Below the pieces are notes generated by a model. That model worked only from the letters and a program-made list of their open reading frames with translations, searched no databases and was not told where the DNA came from. The translations under genes and the position numbers were made by a program. 64,000 bases of DNA, taken from assembly GCA_036676355.1 (NCBI GenBank), contig JAKFDA010000085.1:1-64000 (forward strand), in the 5' to 3' direction. Positions 16,657 through 25,518 of this stretch are shown in pieces; position 1 is the stretch's first letter; every line of letters begins with the position of its first letter. The DNA comes from ZC4RG42 sp036676355 (lineage in GTDB: Bacteria > Pseudomonadota > Gammaproteobacteria > Burkholderiales > SG8-39).

Positions 16657-17631
16657 TCAGCGGGAAGGATGGTGCTCGACGGCATCGGCAATCCGGCGCA
16701 CGCTACCGGCCGGCACTTCGCCGATGACCGTCACCAGATGGTTGGCGATATTGCGCGTGTAGATGTTGAGCGCGCCCTGACGCGAGTGACCGATGACCGG
16801 CGAGCCGGATTTGGCGCCAAGTGGTTCGATAAACACCGATACGGCCGCCAGTCCGTCGGAAATGACGACATGGCCGACGTCGTAGGATTCACCCACGCGG
16901 CGCTTGAGCTCGGTGACCTTCTTGTATCCGGGCGGCAGTTCGCTGAGCGTCCAGCCCAGCTTGCTCAGGTCGGTTTCGGTCATCGCCGAGCTCTCCACGC
17001 GCCATGTCTTGCCCTTGTCGGCATACTGCGATTTGACTTGCTGTGGTTCGATCTTGCCGCCTATCTGTAACTGTGTGAAGGCGAACTGCTCGACCTGCCG
17101 ATTTTTTTCGTCGAAAGTCTTCGCCTTCAACAGCAGCCCTGATTCCACTTCCGCCCAGAGACGATGCCCGTAACGCAGGTCGTCGCGCGGCTCGAGCGTG
17201 ATAGATTGGGCTTCATGCCCCGCGATGCGGCCGATACCGCTCTTGCGGACATCGTAATACCTGGTGATATCCTCGATGTGCTCGGCCCGCACGTGCGGGA
17301 ACGGGCGAGTTTCGCGCCGGTTGTCGATCTTGACGGTCATGCTGCGCGGCAGATAACACGTGACTTCGTCGTTATCGCGCACGATTTCGCGCGGAATGCC
17401 GTCCAGTGTTTCCAGCCGTTCGTGCACTCCGCTCTGATCGACCAGCCTGGTAATGCGCGAGGTTTCGATCTGATCGCCGTGCTGATAAAGGAAGACGCCA
17501 CTGTAGCTGAGACGCTTGCTGGCGCTATACATTCGTTCCAGCCATTGCAATGCGTCGTATTCCTGCGCCTGAACGGTCGCGCCGTAAAACAACGATCCGG
17601 CTGCGAGGGCCGCAAACAACAACCGGCTCAT
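16657..17631 (-). CDS. mucB: sigma-E factor regulatory protein MucB/RseB
   Basis: Periplasmic lipoprotein-sensing regulator (324 aa) that binds the anti-sigma factor RseA and protects it from DegS cleavage until displaced by LPS or lipoproteins. It has a signal peptide (MSRLLFAALAAGSLFYGATVQA) and the N-terminal LolA-like domain (LQWLERMYSASKRLSYSGVFLYQHGDQIETSRITRLVD). The C-terminal domain follows from about residue 220. It starts four bases after the rseA stop. The protease gene mucD, often the next gene in related genomes, is not here. Confidence 0.93.
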   Translation of the reverse strand: MSRLLFAALAAGSLFYGATVQAQEYDALQWLERMYSASKRLSYSGVFLYQHGDQIETSRITRLVDQSGVHERLETLDGIPREIVRDNDEVTCYLPRSMTVKIDNRRETRPFPHVRAEHIEDITRYYDVRKSGIGRIAGHEAQSITLEPRDDLRYGHRLWAEVESGLLLKAKTFDEKNRQVEQFAFTQLQIGGKIEPQQVKSQYADKGKTWRVESSAMTETDLSKLGWTLSELPPGYKKVTELKRRVGESYDVGHVVISDGLAAVSVFIEPLGAKSGSPVIGHSRQGALNIYTRNIANHLVTVIGEVPAGSVRRIADAVEHHPSR

Positions 17632-17634
17632 GGG

Positions 17635-18189
17635 TCAGCGCTTTTCGTAGTCCTGGGAAACCGAGCGCGCATAAGGCGCGACGCCGACCATCGCGGAAGT
17701 CGACGAGAATCGTTGATGCGCAATGAAATAGTCGCTCATGTCGCCGGCGATCGGGATGACATTGGTCACACCGCTCGAAGCCGGCTGTGTCGCCGGCGCG
17801 GAGCTCAGCATTTGTACCGGCTGCGCGACACGCATCGCGGATGGGGCGGCCGCCACTTGTGGCTGCGGCGCCGGGTCGAGCATCGGGACTGCCATCCAGC
17901 CGACGTAGGCGACCGCTGCGACGCTTGCCGCGGCAGAGAGCGCAAACCAGGCCGGATGGCGTTGCACGGCGCTGCGTCGCGGCGCGAGCACGGTGGGCTC
18001 CTCGGCCAGACGTTGCGTGAATGTGGAAGGCAGCGATCCTGCGATGTGCCCTCGCAGCGAATCGCCAATGAGGTGGTAGAGATCCCATGCTTCGCGCACT
18101 TCCGGATCGCCCTTGAGACGCTTGATGCAGCCCTCGTATTCTGGCCCGTCAAGTTCACCGTCCATTAGCGCCGATACTTGTTCTTTCAT
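17635..18189 (-). CDS. rseA: anti-sigma-E factor RseA/MucA
   Basis: Inner-membrane anti-sigma factor (184 aa). The cytoplasmic RseA N-domain (MKEQVSALMDGELDGPEYEGCIKRLKGDPEVREAWDLYHLIGDSLRG) binds RpoE. One membrane helix follows (AWFALSAAASVAAVAYVGWMAV), then a periplasmic tail that includes YFIAHQRFSSTSAM, the usual MucB-contact region. It is four bases from rpoE and mucB on each side, a tight rpoE-rseA-mucB operon. Confidence 0.93.
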   Translation of the reverse strand: MKEQVSALMDGELDGPEYEGCIKRLKGDPEVREAWDLYHLIGDSLRGHIAGSLPSTFTQRLAEEPTVLAPRRSAVQRHPAWFALSAAASVAAVAYVGWMAVPMLDPAPQPQVAAAPSAMRVAQPVQMLSSAPATQPASSGVTNVIPIAGDMSDYFIAHQRFSSTSAMVGVAPYARSVSQDYEKR

Positions 18190-18193
18190 CGGT

Positions 18194-18793
18194 TCACCAC
18201 CTTCTGTCTTTGCGTGTATCCAACAACGGTCGCAGTTTCGCCGCGATCGCCTCGCGCGCCCTGAAAATGCGCGAGCGTACCGTTCCGATCGGACAGTTCA
18301 TGATCGACGCGATCTCCTCATAGCTGAGGCCCTCGATCTCGCGCAGGCTGATGGCCGTGCGCAAATCCTCGGGCAACTCCTCCATGGCTTGATTGACTGT
18401 CGCGCCAATCTCCTTGGTCATCAACATGCTCTCGGGCGTGTTGATATCCCGTAACTGCTCACCGTCCTCGAAGCTTTCGGCTTCTTCGGAATCGAATTCC
18501 GTAGTCGTTGGCGCACGTCGACCCATCGCCACCAGATAGTTCTTGGCGGTGTTGATGCCGATTCGGTACAGCCAGGTGTAAAACGCGCTGTCGCCTCGAA
18601 ACGATGGCAACGCGCGGTACGCCTTGACGAACGCCTCCTGGGCCACGTCTTCCACTTCCGCGGAATCCCGGATGAAACGGGACAGCAGTCGGCCGAGCTT
18701 GCGCTGATACTTTGTTACGAGCAGATCAAACGCTTGTTTGTCGCCCGCTTGCGCACGCTCGACCAATCGCTGGTCTATTTCCCGGTCATTCAT
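18194..18793 (-). CDS. rpoE: RNA polymerase sigma factor RpoE/AlgU
   Basis: ECF sigma factor of the envelope stress response (199 aa). Region 2 (AFDLLVTKYQRKLGRLLSRF, DVAQEAFVKAYRALPSFRG, FYTWLYRIGINTAKNYLV) and region 4 (LPEDLRTAISLREIEGLSYEEIASIMNCPIGTVRSRIFRAREAI) are intact and very close to AlgU/RpoE of other proteobacteria. It heads the rseA-mucB operon. A sigma-E-like promoter lies upstream, fitting autoregulation. Confidence 0.97.
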   Translation of the reverse strand: MNDREIDQRLVERAQAGDKQAFDLLVTKYQRKLGRLLSRFIRDSAEVEDVAQEAFVKAYRALPSFRGDSAFYTWLYRIGINTAKNYLVAMGRRAPTTTEFDSEEAESFEDGEQLRDINTPESMLMTKEIGATVNQAMEELPEDLRTAISLREIEGLSYEEIASIMNCPIGTVRSRIFRAREAIAAKLRPLLDTRKDRRW

Positions 18794-18902
18794 TCGCCGC
18801 CGCTTCCCCGTGCCTCACGCTTGCATTGTTGTAAGGCGTTGCTGGTCAGGCGGCAGGAGTATACCGGACTACCCTCGGCGATTTGGCCACGACCTTGCAG
18901 CA

Positions 18903-18930
18903 AGAGACAGGTCCCTCAGGTGTAAGTTCA
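18903..18930 (-). promoter_or_regulatory. candidate sigma-E promoter of rpoE
   Basis: Minus strand: TGAACTT (18930-18924), 16 bases, then TCTCT (18907-18903), close to the sigma-E consensus GGAACTT-N16-TCTGA. It overlaps the ygfX stop codon and lies about 110 bases before rpoE. A TATACT (18863-18858) further down could serve a vegetative promoter, but its -35 is poor. Confidence 0.45.
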
Positions 18931-19365
18931 GTTCTGTGAGTCGGACTTGGCGACGCGATGCCAACGAAGCCACACTCGCAGGCGGCGGAAGGCATCGGCG
19001 CCGACACGATCCGGCGTAATGATCAGTGCTTCGCGATGGCCCCCTGCGTCGCGCGTCTGCACGATCGCCAGCCACGACGACGGCACCGCGCATCCGATCA
19101 ACGCTGCGCGCCGTCCAACTGCCGCTCCTGCAAGCTCCAGACTACCGTCGTTGCGACAGATGAGTTCGCTGGCGTCCGCTGCGCGGCCACCGCGCAAACG
19201 TCGCCATTGCGCATGGCAGGACAACGCGATTCCGCACAGCACGAGCGCGAGCGGCACGCCCTGCAGCGTAGTCATGGCGCAGCCGAAGGCCAGCACGTGC
19301 ATAAACGATACGGCCGCGCAGAGCGCGGCCGGTCGTTTTAGGGTGAGGTTCAGGTTGCCGGTCAA
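18928..19365 (-). CDS. YgfX/CptA-like membrane protein
   Basis: 145 aa with two membrane helices near the N-terminus (AALCAAVSFMHVLAFGCAMTTL, VPLALVLCGIALSCHAQW) and a soluble C-terminal half ending RLRVWLRWHRV, the pattern of the YgfX family. In E. coli YgfX (CptA) pairs with SdhE and affects the cytoskeleton; in betaproteobacteria the homologue sits, as here, between fabF and rpoE without sdhE. It starts with TTG overlapping the fabF stop (TTGA), so it is translationally coupled. Confidence 0.7.
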   Translation of the reverse strand: MTGNLNLTLKRPAALCAAVSFMHVLAFGCAMTTLQGVPLALVLCGIALSCHAQWRRLRGGRAADASELICRNDGSLELAGAAVGRRAALIGCAVPSSWLAIVQTRDAGGHREALIITPDRVGADAFRRLRVWLRWHRVAKSDSQN

Positions 19366-20600
19366 AGCCGCTTGAAAATCAGCGTGCCGTTGGTGCCCCC
19401 GAATCCGAAGGAATTCGACAGCGCTGCGCGGATCGGCATTTCACGTGCGCTAAGCGGCGCGTAATCGAGATCGCAGGCCGGATCGATATCGACCAGATTG
19501 GCCGTGGGCGGTGCGACTTGATGATGCACCGCCAGCGCCGAGAAGACCGCTTCGATGCCGCCCGCGGCGCCGAGCAGATGGCCGGTCATGGACTTGGTCG
19601 AACTTACCACCAGTTTCTTGGCGTGATCGCCGAAGCAGCGCTTGACCGCCATGGTCTCGGCCACATCGCCCAGCGGCGTGGATGTGCCGTGCGCGTTGAT
19701 GTAGTCGATATCCTCGGGGTTCAGGTGGGCATTGCGCAGCGCATTGGCCATGCAGCGGTTCGCTCCGTCGCCGTCTTCGCACGGAGCGGTCATGTGATAC
19801 GCATCGGCGCTCATACCGTATCCGGCCAATTCGGCGTAAATCTTCGCGCCGCGACGCTTGGCGTGTTCGTATTCTTCCAGCACCAGGACGCCGGCGCCCT
19901 CGCCCAGTACAAAACCGTCACGTCCCTTGTCCCAGGGGCGGCTGGCCGTCTCCGGGTCATCGTTGCGTGTCGACAACGCGCGCATTGCGGCGAAGCCGCC
20001 GACTCCCAACGGGCTGATCGTGGCTTCGGCGCCGCCGGCCACAACCATATCCACATCGCCGTATTCAATCAGCCGTCCGGCGTCACCGATACAGTGGTTG
20101 GAAGTGGTGCAGGCGGACACGAGCGCGTAGTTCGGTCCTTTGAAACCGAACATGATCGACAGGTTCCCCGCGATCATGTTGATAATGCTGCCGGGCACGA
20201 AAAAGGGCGAAATCTTGCGAGCGCCTCCCGCGGTCAGTGCGGCATGCGTGTCTTCGATCAGCGGCAAGCCGCCGATCCCCGAACCGATGACGCAACCGAT
20301 CCGCTCGGCGTTTTCCGGTGTGACTTCGATGCCGGCATCCTTTACCGCCTGGATTGCGGCAGCCATGCCGTAATGGATAAAGGCATCCATTCGGCGCGCT
20401 TCTTTAGGCTGCACGTAATCCGCAATATCGAACCCCTTGACCTCACCCGCGATCTGACACGCGAAAGTGCTCGCGTCAAATTTGGTGATTCGGGTGATGC
20501 CGGATTTGGCGGCAGTGATATTTGACCAAGCCTCGGCGATCGAGTTGCCGACGGGGCAAACGATACCGAGACCGGTGATAACTACTCGACGACGGGACAA
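19362..20600 (-). CDS. fabF: 3-oxoacyl-[ACP] synthase II
   Basis: Condensing enzyme of fatty-acid elongation (412 aa). Catalytic Cys lies in VSACTTSNHCIGDA, the two active-site histidines in INAHGTSTPLGD and KSMTGHLLGAAGG, and the C-terminal NSFGFGGTNGTLIFK is intact. The start is TTG at 20600, matching the MSxRRVVITGLG start of the family, with GAGG seven bases upstream. acpP lies 18 bases before it. Confidence 0.96.
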   Translation of the reverse strand: MSRRRVVITGLGIVCPVGNSIAEAWSNITAAKSGITRITKFDASTFACQIAGEVKGFDIADYVQPKEARRMDAFIHYGMAAAIQAVKDAGIEVTPENAERIGCVIGSGIGGLPLIEDTHAALTAGGARKISPFFVPGSIINMIAGNLSIMFGFKGPNYALVSACTTSNHCIGDAGRLIEYGDVDMVVAGGAEATISPLGVGGFAAMRALSTRNDDPETASRPWDKGRDGFVLGEGAGVLVLEEYEHAKRRGAKIYAELAGYGMSADAYHMTAPCEDGDGANRCMANALRNAHLNPEDIDYINAHGTSTPLGDVAETMAVKRCFGDHAKKLVVSSTKSMTGHLLGAAGGIEAVFSALAVHHQVAPPTANLVDIDPACDLDYAPLSAREMPIRAALSNSFGFGGTNGTLIFKRL

Positions 20601-20618
20601 AAGCGACCTCGTCTACCG

Positions 20619-20861
20619 TTAGGCTTTCTTGCCGTGCGCGTTGATGAAATCAACGGCTTGCTGCACGGTCGTGATCTTCTCGGCTTCCTCGTCGGGAATT
20701 TCCGTTTCGAACTCTTCTTCCAATGCCATCACGAGTTCAACGGTATCCAGCGAATCGGCACCCAGATCGTCAACGAACGACGACTCGTTCTTGATCTCGG
20801 CCTCGTTCACGCCCAGCTGTTCGGCCACGATCTTCTTGACGCGCTGTTCGATGTTTTCCAT
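20619..20861 (-). CDS. acpP: acyl carrier protein
   Basis: 80-aa acidic carrier of growing acyl chains. The phosphopantetheine site is Ser37 in DDLGADSLDTVELVMALEEEF. The protein matches E. coli AcpP almost throughout. It has a good binding site and short gaps to fabG (upstream) and fabF (downstream). AcpS, which activates it, is encoded about 11 kb away in the same strand block. Confidence 0.98.
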   Translation of the reverse strand: MENIEQRVKKIVAEQLGVNEAEIKNESSFVDDLGADSLDTVELVMALEEEFETEIPDEEAEKITTVQQAVDFINAHGKKA

Positions 20862-20951
20862 GGGGAATCCCTCTGTGTTGTGTTCTGGTAAATCAGAGCG
20901 GGGCGCATTGTAGCAGAACTACTTCGCGATTCCGCTCGGCTGGAACTGCAA

Positions 20952-21698
20952 TTAGCTCATGTACATGCCGCCATTGACGTGCAATGTTGTGCCCGTCACA
21001 TATGCCGCGCCGGGTGAAGCGAGATACACAACGGCGGCGGCGATATCTTCCGGGCGTCCAAGACGCCCAAGTGGAATCTGGGTCAGCAGCACATCGCGTT
21101 GGGCATCGGGCAGCGCTTTAGTCATATCGGTATCGATGAATCCCGGTGCGACGCAATTGACGGTGATGCCGCGGCTGCCGATTTCGCGAGCGAGCGAGCG
21201 TGTCATCCCGGCCACGCCGGCCTTGGCGGCAGAGTAGTTGACCTGCCCGGGATTACCGCTGGCGCCCACCACCGAAGTGATATTGATGATGCGTCCGGCG
21301 CGCGCCTTCATCATGCCGCGCAGCACGCCGCGGGAAAGGCGAAAGACCGACTTCAGATTGGTATCGATGACGGCGTCCCATTCCTCGTCCTTCATGCGCA
21401 TGGCGAGGTTGTCCTGCGTGATACCGGCGTTGTTGACGAGGATGGATACCGCGCCGTGTTCGCTTTCGATCGCGGCGAGCAGTTGCGCAACCGCATCGGC
21501 GTCGTTCACGTTCAGCATGGCGCCGCGGCCTTTGATGTTCGCGGTTTTGAAGTATCCGCCGATTGCAGCGGCGCCGGCTTCGCTGGTCGCCGTACCGACG
21601 ACAGTCGCCCCGGCTTCGCCCAATGCGGTGGCAACCGCCTTGCCGATGCCGCGCGAGGCGCCGGTCACGAGCGCGATCTGACCTTCAAGCATGCTCAT
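20952..21698 (-). CDS. fabG: 3-oxoacyl-[ACP] reductase
   Basis: NADPH-dependent short-chain reductase of fatty-acid synthesis (248 aa). The cofactor loop is TGASRGIGKAVA, the NNAG motif lies in ILVNNAGITQDN, and the catalytic Ser-Tyr-Lys is in INITSVVGASGNPGQVNYSAAKAG. The ATG overlaps the fabD stop by ATGA. Confidence 0.97.
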   Translation of the reverse strand: MSMLEGQIALVTGASRGIGKAVATALGEAGATVVGTATSEAGAAAIGGYFKTANIKGRGAMLNVNDADAVAQLLAAIESEHGAVSILVNNAGITQDNLAMRMKDEEWDAVIDTNLKSVFRLSRGVLRGMMKARAGRIINITSVVGASGNPGQVNYSAAKAGVAGMTRSLAREIGSRGITVNCVAPGFIDTDMTKALPDAQRDVLLTQIPLGRLGRPEDIAAAVVYLASPGAAYVTGTTLHVNGGMYMS

Positions 21699-22630
21699 GC
21701 CTCCTTCGTCGCGCCGATGGCCTGCTCGATGCTCGCGCGATCGATCAGCGCATAACCCTGCATGCCCTCAACAATGCGTTTGGTCAGCGGCGCCAGCACT
21801 TTGCCGGGGCCGCATTCCGCGATCTGCGTGATGCCTTGCGCCGCAATCGCGCGGATGGTTTCCACCCAGCGCACCGCATGATCGGCCTGCTGCACGAGTG
21901 CGTTGCGAATCGCGCCGGCGCTGTCATGCTGTTGCACGTCGAAATTGTGAATCACCGGAATGCGCGGCGCCTTGATGGCAACGCTCTCCAGATAATCCCG
22001 CAGCCGTGCGGCGGCCGGCGCCAGCAGCGAGGAATGGAACGGCGCGCTCACCGGCAGCGCGACCGCACGCTTGGCGCCCTTCTCGCGCGCCGCTTCCATG
22101 GCGCGATGGACCGCGCCGGCATGGCCGGCGATCACCACCTGCGATGGTGCGTTGAAGTTCACCGCCTCGACGATTTCGCCTTGTGCTGCGGCCGCGCAGG
22201 CCTCCTGTACCGCCGCGTCGTCGAGACCCAGAATCGCGGCCATCGCGCCGGCGCCCTGCGGTACCGCTTCCTGCATCACCTGGGCGCGAAAGCGCACCAG
22301 CGGCAGCGCATCTTCGAACGCCAATGCGCCGGCGGCGACCAGCGCCGTGTATTCGCCCAGACTGTGGCCCGCGACCACGGCGGGCTCGCTTCCGCCGAGC
22401 GATTGCCACACCCGGTAGGCCGCATAACCCGCAGTCACCATGACCGGCTGCGTATTGACCGTGCGACTCAGTTCTTCGGTCGGCCCTTCGGCGATCAGCT
22501 TGCCGATATCCTGCTGCAACACTTCGGACGCAATACCCAGCACTTCTTTGACTTCCGGCACATCGCCGTAAGCCGCGAGCATGCCCACCGACTGCGAGCC
22601 CTGCCCGGGAAAAACCATTGCGAACTTCAT
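21695..22630 (-). CDS. fabD: malonyl-CoA:ACP transacylase
   Basis: Loads malonate on ACP (311 aa from the ATG at 22630, family start MKFAMVFPGQGSQS). The nucleophilic Ser is in AGHSLGEYTAL, Arg in VRFRAQVMQEAV, and His in SAPFHSSLLAPA. An open frame runs 62 codons further upstream but is unlike the family. The gene lies between fabH and fabG and overlaps fabG by four bases. Confidence 0.96.
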   Translation of the reverse strand: MKFAMVFPGQGSQSVGMLAAYGDVPEVKEVLGIASEVLQQDIGKLIAEGPTEELSRTVNTQPVMVTAGYAAYRVWQSLGGSEPAVVAGHSLGEYTALVAAGALAFEDALPLVRFRAQVMQEAVPQGAGAMAAILGLDDAAVQEACAAAAQGEIVEAVNFNAPSQVVIAGHAGAVHRAMEAAREKGAKRAVALPVSAPFHSSLLAPAAARLRDYLESVAIKAPRIPVIHNFDVQQHDSAGAIRNALVQQADHAVRWVETIRAIAAQGITQIAECGPGKVLAPLTKRIVEGMQGYALIDRASIEQAIGATKEA

Positions 22631-22676
22631 TTCCGCTCCTTGTACATCGGCGACGTCTTGCTGCGTCCGGCCGTTC

Positions 22677-23636
22677 TTACATCTGCACGAGCACGGCGCC
22701 CCAGGTAAAACCGCCGCCCACGCCTTCGAGGAGTACCCGCTGGCCCGGTTTGATGCGCCCGTCGCGCACGGCGACGTCGAGCGCAAGCGGAATCGATGCC
22801 CCCGAGGTATTGGCATGGCGATCCACGGTCACGATGACGCGCTCCGCCGGGATATCGAGTTTTTTTGCCGTCGATTCCAGAATTCGAAGATTGGCCTGAT
22901 GCGGAATCAGCCAGTCGATGTCGGACAGGCTCAGGTTCGCCTTGTCGACCGTTTCGCGCGCGACCTCGTCAAGCACCTTGACGGCAAACTTGAACACCGC
23001 ACGCCCGTCCATGGTTACAAAGGGATTGCCGACGATCTTGCCGCCGCAGACATTGCTCGGCACGGCCAGAATGTCGGCGTAGCTGCCGTCGGCATGCAGG
23101 GCGCTGGCAAGAATGCCCGGCGTGTCATCGGCACGCAATACGACGGCACCCGCGCCATCGCCGAACAGCACGCAGGTGGAGCGGTCGTTCCAGTCCAGAA
23201 TGCGCGACAGCGTCTCCGACCCGATCACAAGCGCGGTGCGAACCTGGCCCGCGCGGATGAAATTGTCGGCGATGGTCATCGCATATACAAAGCCGCTGCA
23301 GACCGCCTGCACATCGAATGCGATCGCGCCCTTGTTGCCGAGTTTGTTCTGCACCAGGCACGCCGTGCTCGGGAAAACCTGATCAGGCGTGGTCGTCGCC
23401 ACGATGATGAGATCAATGTCTGCGGGTTGAATCCCCGCGGGTTCGAGCGCCTGTTTGCTCGCTTGCAATGCGAGATCGCTGGTCGTCTCTCCGTCCGCCG
23501 CCAGATAGCGCTGACGGATGCCGGTGCGGGTCGTGATCCATTCGTCGGAGGTGTCGACGGTCTGGGCAAGAACGTGGTTGGTAACAAGGCGAGCGGGTAG
23601 ATAGCTGCCGGTACCGATTATGCGGGAGTAGGTCAC
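22677..23636 (-). CDS. fabH: 3-oxoacyl-[ACP] synthase III
   Basis: Initiates fatty-acid synthesis by condensing acetyl-CoA with malonyl-ACP (319 aa). The triad is seen as Cys in VQAVCSGFVYA, His in IPHQANLRI and Asn in DRHANTSGAS. The C-terminus GVGGGFTWGAVLV is typical. It starts with GTG at 23636, overlapping the plsX stop (GTGA). Confidence 0.96.
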   Translation of the reverse strand: MTYSRIIGTGSYLPARLVTNHVLAQTVDTSDEWITTRTGIRQRYLAADGETTSDLALQASKQALEPAGIQPADIDLIIVATTTPDQVFPSTACLVQNKLGNKGAIAFDVQAVCSGFVYAMTIADNFIRAGQVRTALVIGSETLSRILDWNDRSTCVLFGDGAGAVVLRADDTPGILASALHADGSYADILAVPSNVCGGKIVGNPFVTMDGRAVFKFAVKVLDEVARETVDKANLSLSDIDWLIPHQANLRILESTAKKLDIPAERVIVTVDRHANTSGASIPLALDVAVRDGRIKPGQRVLLEGVGGGFTWGAVLVQM

Positions 23637-24649
23637 GTGGTCTCCGGAACTGCGAAGCGCTGAGTGACATGTGCCAGCGCCTCATTACGTACTTCTTCCG
23701 CAGCGCGCTCGAGTGCGCGCGCGAACGCGATGGGATCGGCCGAGCCGTGGCTTTTGACGACGGTGCCGCGCAGGCCCAGCAAAGTGGCGCCATTGTAACG
23801 GCGATGGTCGACGCGCCTGCGAAACGCCGACAGCACCGGCCATGCCACCAGCGCGGCAAGGCGTGTCAGCGGGTTGCGGGTGAATTCCTCGCGCAGGAAG
23901 CGCGCGAGCATTTGCGCCAGTCCCTCTGAAGTCTTGAGGGCGACATTGCCGACGAAGCCGTCGCACACGATCACGTCGGCCGCACCCTTGTAAATGCCGT
24001 CGCCTTCGACGTTGCCGATGAAGTTGAGGTCCGAGTTACGCAGCAATTCCGCAGCGTGCTTGACGACGTCGTTGCCCTTGATGGCCTCCTCGCCGATGTT
24101 GAGCAGGCCTACGGTCGGATGCTCTTTGTGCTCGACCGCGGCATACAGCGATGAGCCCATCAGGCCGAATTGCAACAGGTGTTCCGGCCCGCAATCGACA
24201 TTGGCACCGAGGTCGAGCATGTAGGTGCTGCCGCGCATGGTGGGCAATACGGAAACGATGGCTGGTCGATCGATGCCGGGCAGGGTCTTGAGGACGAAAC
24301 GCGCGATGGCCATCAGTGCGCCGGTATTGCCGGCACTGACACAGGCGTCTGCTTCGCCGTTCTTGACCAGGTCGATGGCGACGCGCATCGAACAATCTTT
24401 TTTGTTGCGCAGCGCGAGCGCCGGGGACTCGTCCATCGCCACGACTTCGGTCGCGTGATGCACGCGCAATCGCTCGTTCGAAGTGGCTTTCTGTAATGCC
24501 AACTGCGCCTGAATGGCACCTTCCTGTCCGACCAGAATGGCCGAGACGGCGGGATGTGAGGTGAGGAATTGCAGAGCAGCCGGAACCGTCACGGAGGGCC
24601 CGTGATCCCCACCCATGCAGTCAATCGCCAGTCTGACGTTCTTACTCAT
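23633..24649 (-). CDS. plsX: phosphate acyltransferase PlsX
   Basis: Makes acyl-phosphate from acyl-ACP for PlsY in phospholipid synthesis (338 aa). N-terminus VRLAIDCMGGDHGPSVTVPAA, GNTGALMAIARFVLKT, MLDLGANVDCGPEHLLQF and DVIVCDGFVGNVALKTSEG are family blocks. It lies between rpmF and fabH as in E. coli, and its end overlaps the fabH start. Confidence 0.97.
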   Translation of the reverse strand: MSKNVRLAIDCMGGDHGPSVTVPAALQFLTSHPAVSAILVGQEGAIQAQLALQKATSNERLRVHHATEVVAMDESPALALRNKKDCSMRVAIDLVKNGEADACVSAGNTGALMAIARFVLKTLPGIDRPAIVSVLPTMRGSTYMLDLGANVDCGPEHLLQFGLMGSSLYAAVEHKEHPTVGLLNIGEEAIKGNDVVKHAAELLRNSDLNFIGNVEGDGIYKGAADVIVCDGFVGNVALKTSEGLAQMLARFLREEFTRNPLTRLAALVAWPVLSAFRRRVDHRRYNGATLLGLRGTVVKSHGSADPIAFARALERAAEEVRNEALAHVTQRFAVPETT

Positions 24650-24736
24650 GACGACGATCAGGGTTGCGCCCGGGCACCTGTGCCGAGCGTGCGGCTATCG
24701 CAAATCCCCTCCCCCACTTTGTCTGCCGCGCCGGCT

Positions 24737-24916
24737 TTAGTCGTTCTTTGTTTTGACGACTTTTTTGCCGCGGTAATAGCCGCTCGGGCTGATGTGGTGG
24801 CGCAGATGTGTTTCGCCGGTGGACGGTTCAACGGCCAGTGGCGGGTTGCTGAGAAAATCGTGGGCGCGATGCATGCCGCGCTTGGACGGCGATTTCTTGT
24901 TTTGTTGGACGGCCAT
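24737..24916 (-). CDS. rpmF: 50S ribosomal protein L32
   Basis: 59-aa basic ribosomal protein, read directly from the minus strand: start MAVQQNKKSPSKRGMHRAHD, middle PLAVEPSTGETHLRHHISPS, end GYYRGKKVVKTKND. This is a standard L32 of the zinc-free type. A strong binding site GAAGGAG precedes it. It sits between yceD and plsX as in E. coli. Confidence 0.97.
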   Translation of the reverse strand: MAVQQNKKSPSKRGMHRAHDFLSNPPLAVEPSTGETHLRHHISPSGYYRGKKVVKTKND

Positions 24917-24952
24917 TTGGCGGCTCCTTCAACTCGTGGTGCTCAATCTATA

Positions 24953-24970
24953 CACAAGGAACTCCTTGTG
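24953..24970 (-). promoter_or_regulatory. hairpin in the yceD-rpmF spacer
   Basis: CACAAGG (24953-24959) and CCTTGTG (24964-24970) form a perfect seven-base stem with a four-base loop, about 37 bases before the rpmF start. It could be a processing or stability element of this ribosomal-protein leader; there is no T-run for a terminator. Confidence 0.35.
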
Positions 24971-25020
24971 CCGCTTTTCGAATCTCCCGTCGCCGTGATA
25001 CGTACATACGGCGCCGGTGT

Positions 25021-25509
25021 TCAACTCTCGGGATTTCCCGTTTTCTTCAATGCCGCCAGCGCCGCAAACGGCGATGGCTTCTTTGTCTCCGTCGCATGGG
25101 CGCTGCCGCAGCTTTCGTGCATGGGCACCATCGGCAGCACGAGAATCAACTCGTCTTCGACCAGCCCGACCGGATCCATGCTCCGCGTTGCCAGGACGCG
25201 ATCGATATCGTCGTCGGCCGACTCGATGAACTGTGGATCGGTTGCCAGCTCCAATTCGCTGCGCACTTCAACGACGTGCTCAACCGAACCGAGGCAACGC
25301 TGACAGACCAGTTCCAGCACGCCGTCGACATCGATGTACAGGCACGGGCGCTGTTCGGCATTCTGCCCACCTTCGATTACATAATCGGCGCGTGCGGCCC
25401 TGCAACCCATATCCGCCAGTCGAGGCAGCGAATCGAGCCTCAAAAGCCCGGAACACCGCGCACGATCGCGTGCGAACTGCAGTCCGTCAATCTGCCCTGC
25501 TTGCGACAT
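25021..25509 (-). CDS. yceD: YceD/DUF177 family protein
   Basis: 162-aa protein of the family needed for normal 23S rRNA accumulation in E. coli and plants. It begins with the usual I-D-x-L-x-F-A-R stretch (GQIDGLQFARDRARCSGLLRL) and has a CxxC in LELVCQRCLGSVEH and an acidic stretch at ADDDIDRVL. The family pairs with rpmF, as here. The ATG at 25509 lacks an obvious binding site, and the best promoter would place the transcript start within a few bases of it. Confidence 0.88.
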   Translation of the reverse strand: MSQAGQIDGLQFARDRARCSGLLRLDSLPRLADMGCRAARADYVIEGGQNAEQRPCLYIDVDGVLELVCQRCLGSVEHVVEVRSELELATDPQFIESADDDIDRVLATRSMDPVGLVEDELILVLPMVPMHESCGSAHATETKKPSPFAALAALKKTGNPES

Positions 25510-25518
25510 AAGCGCGGG

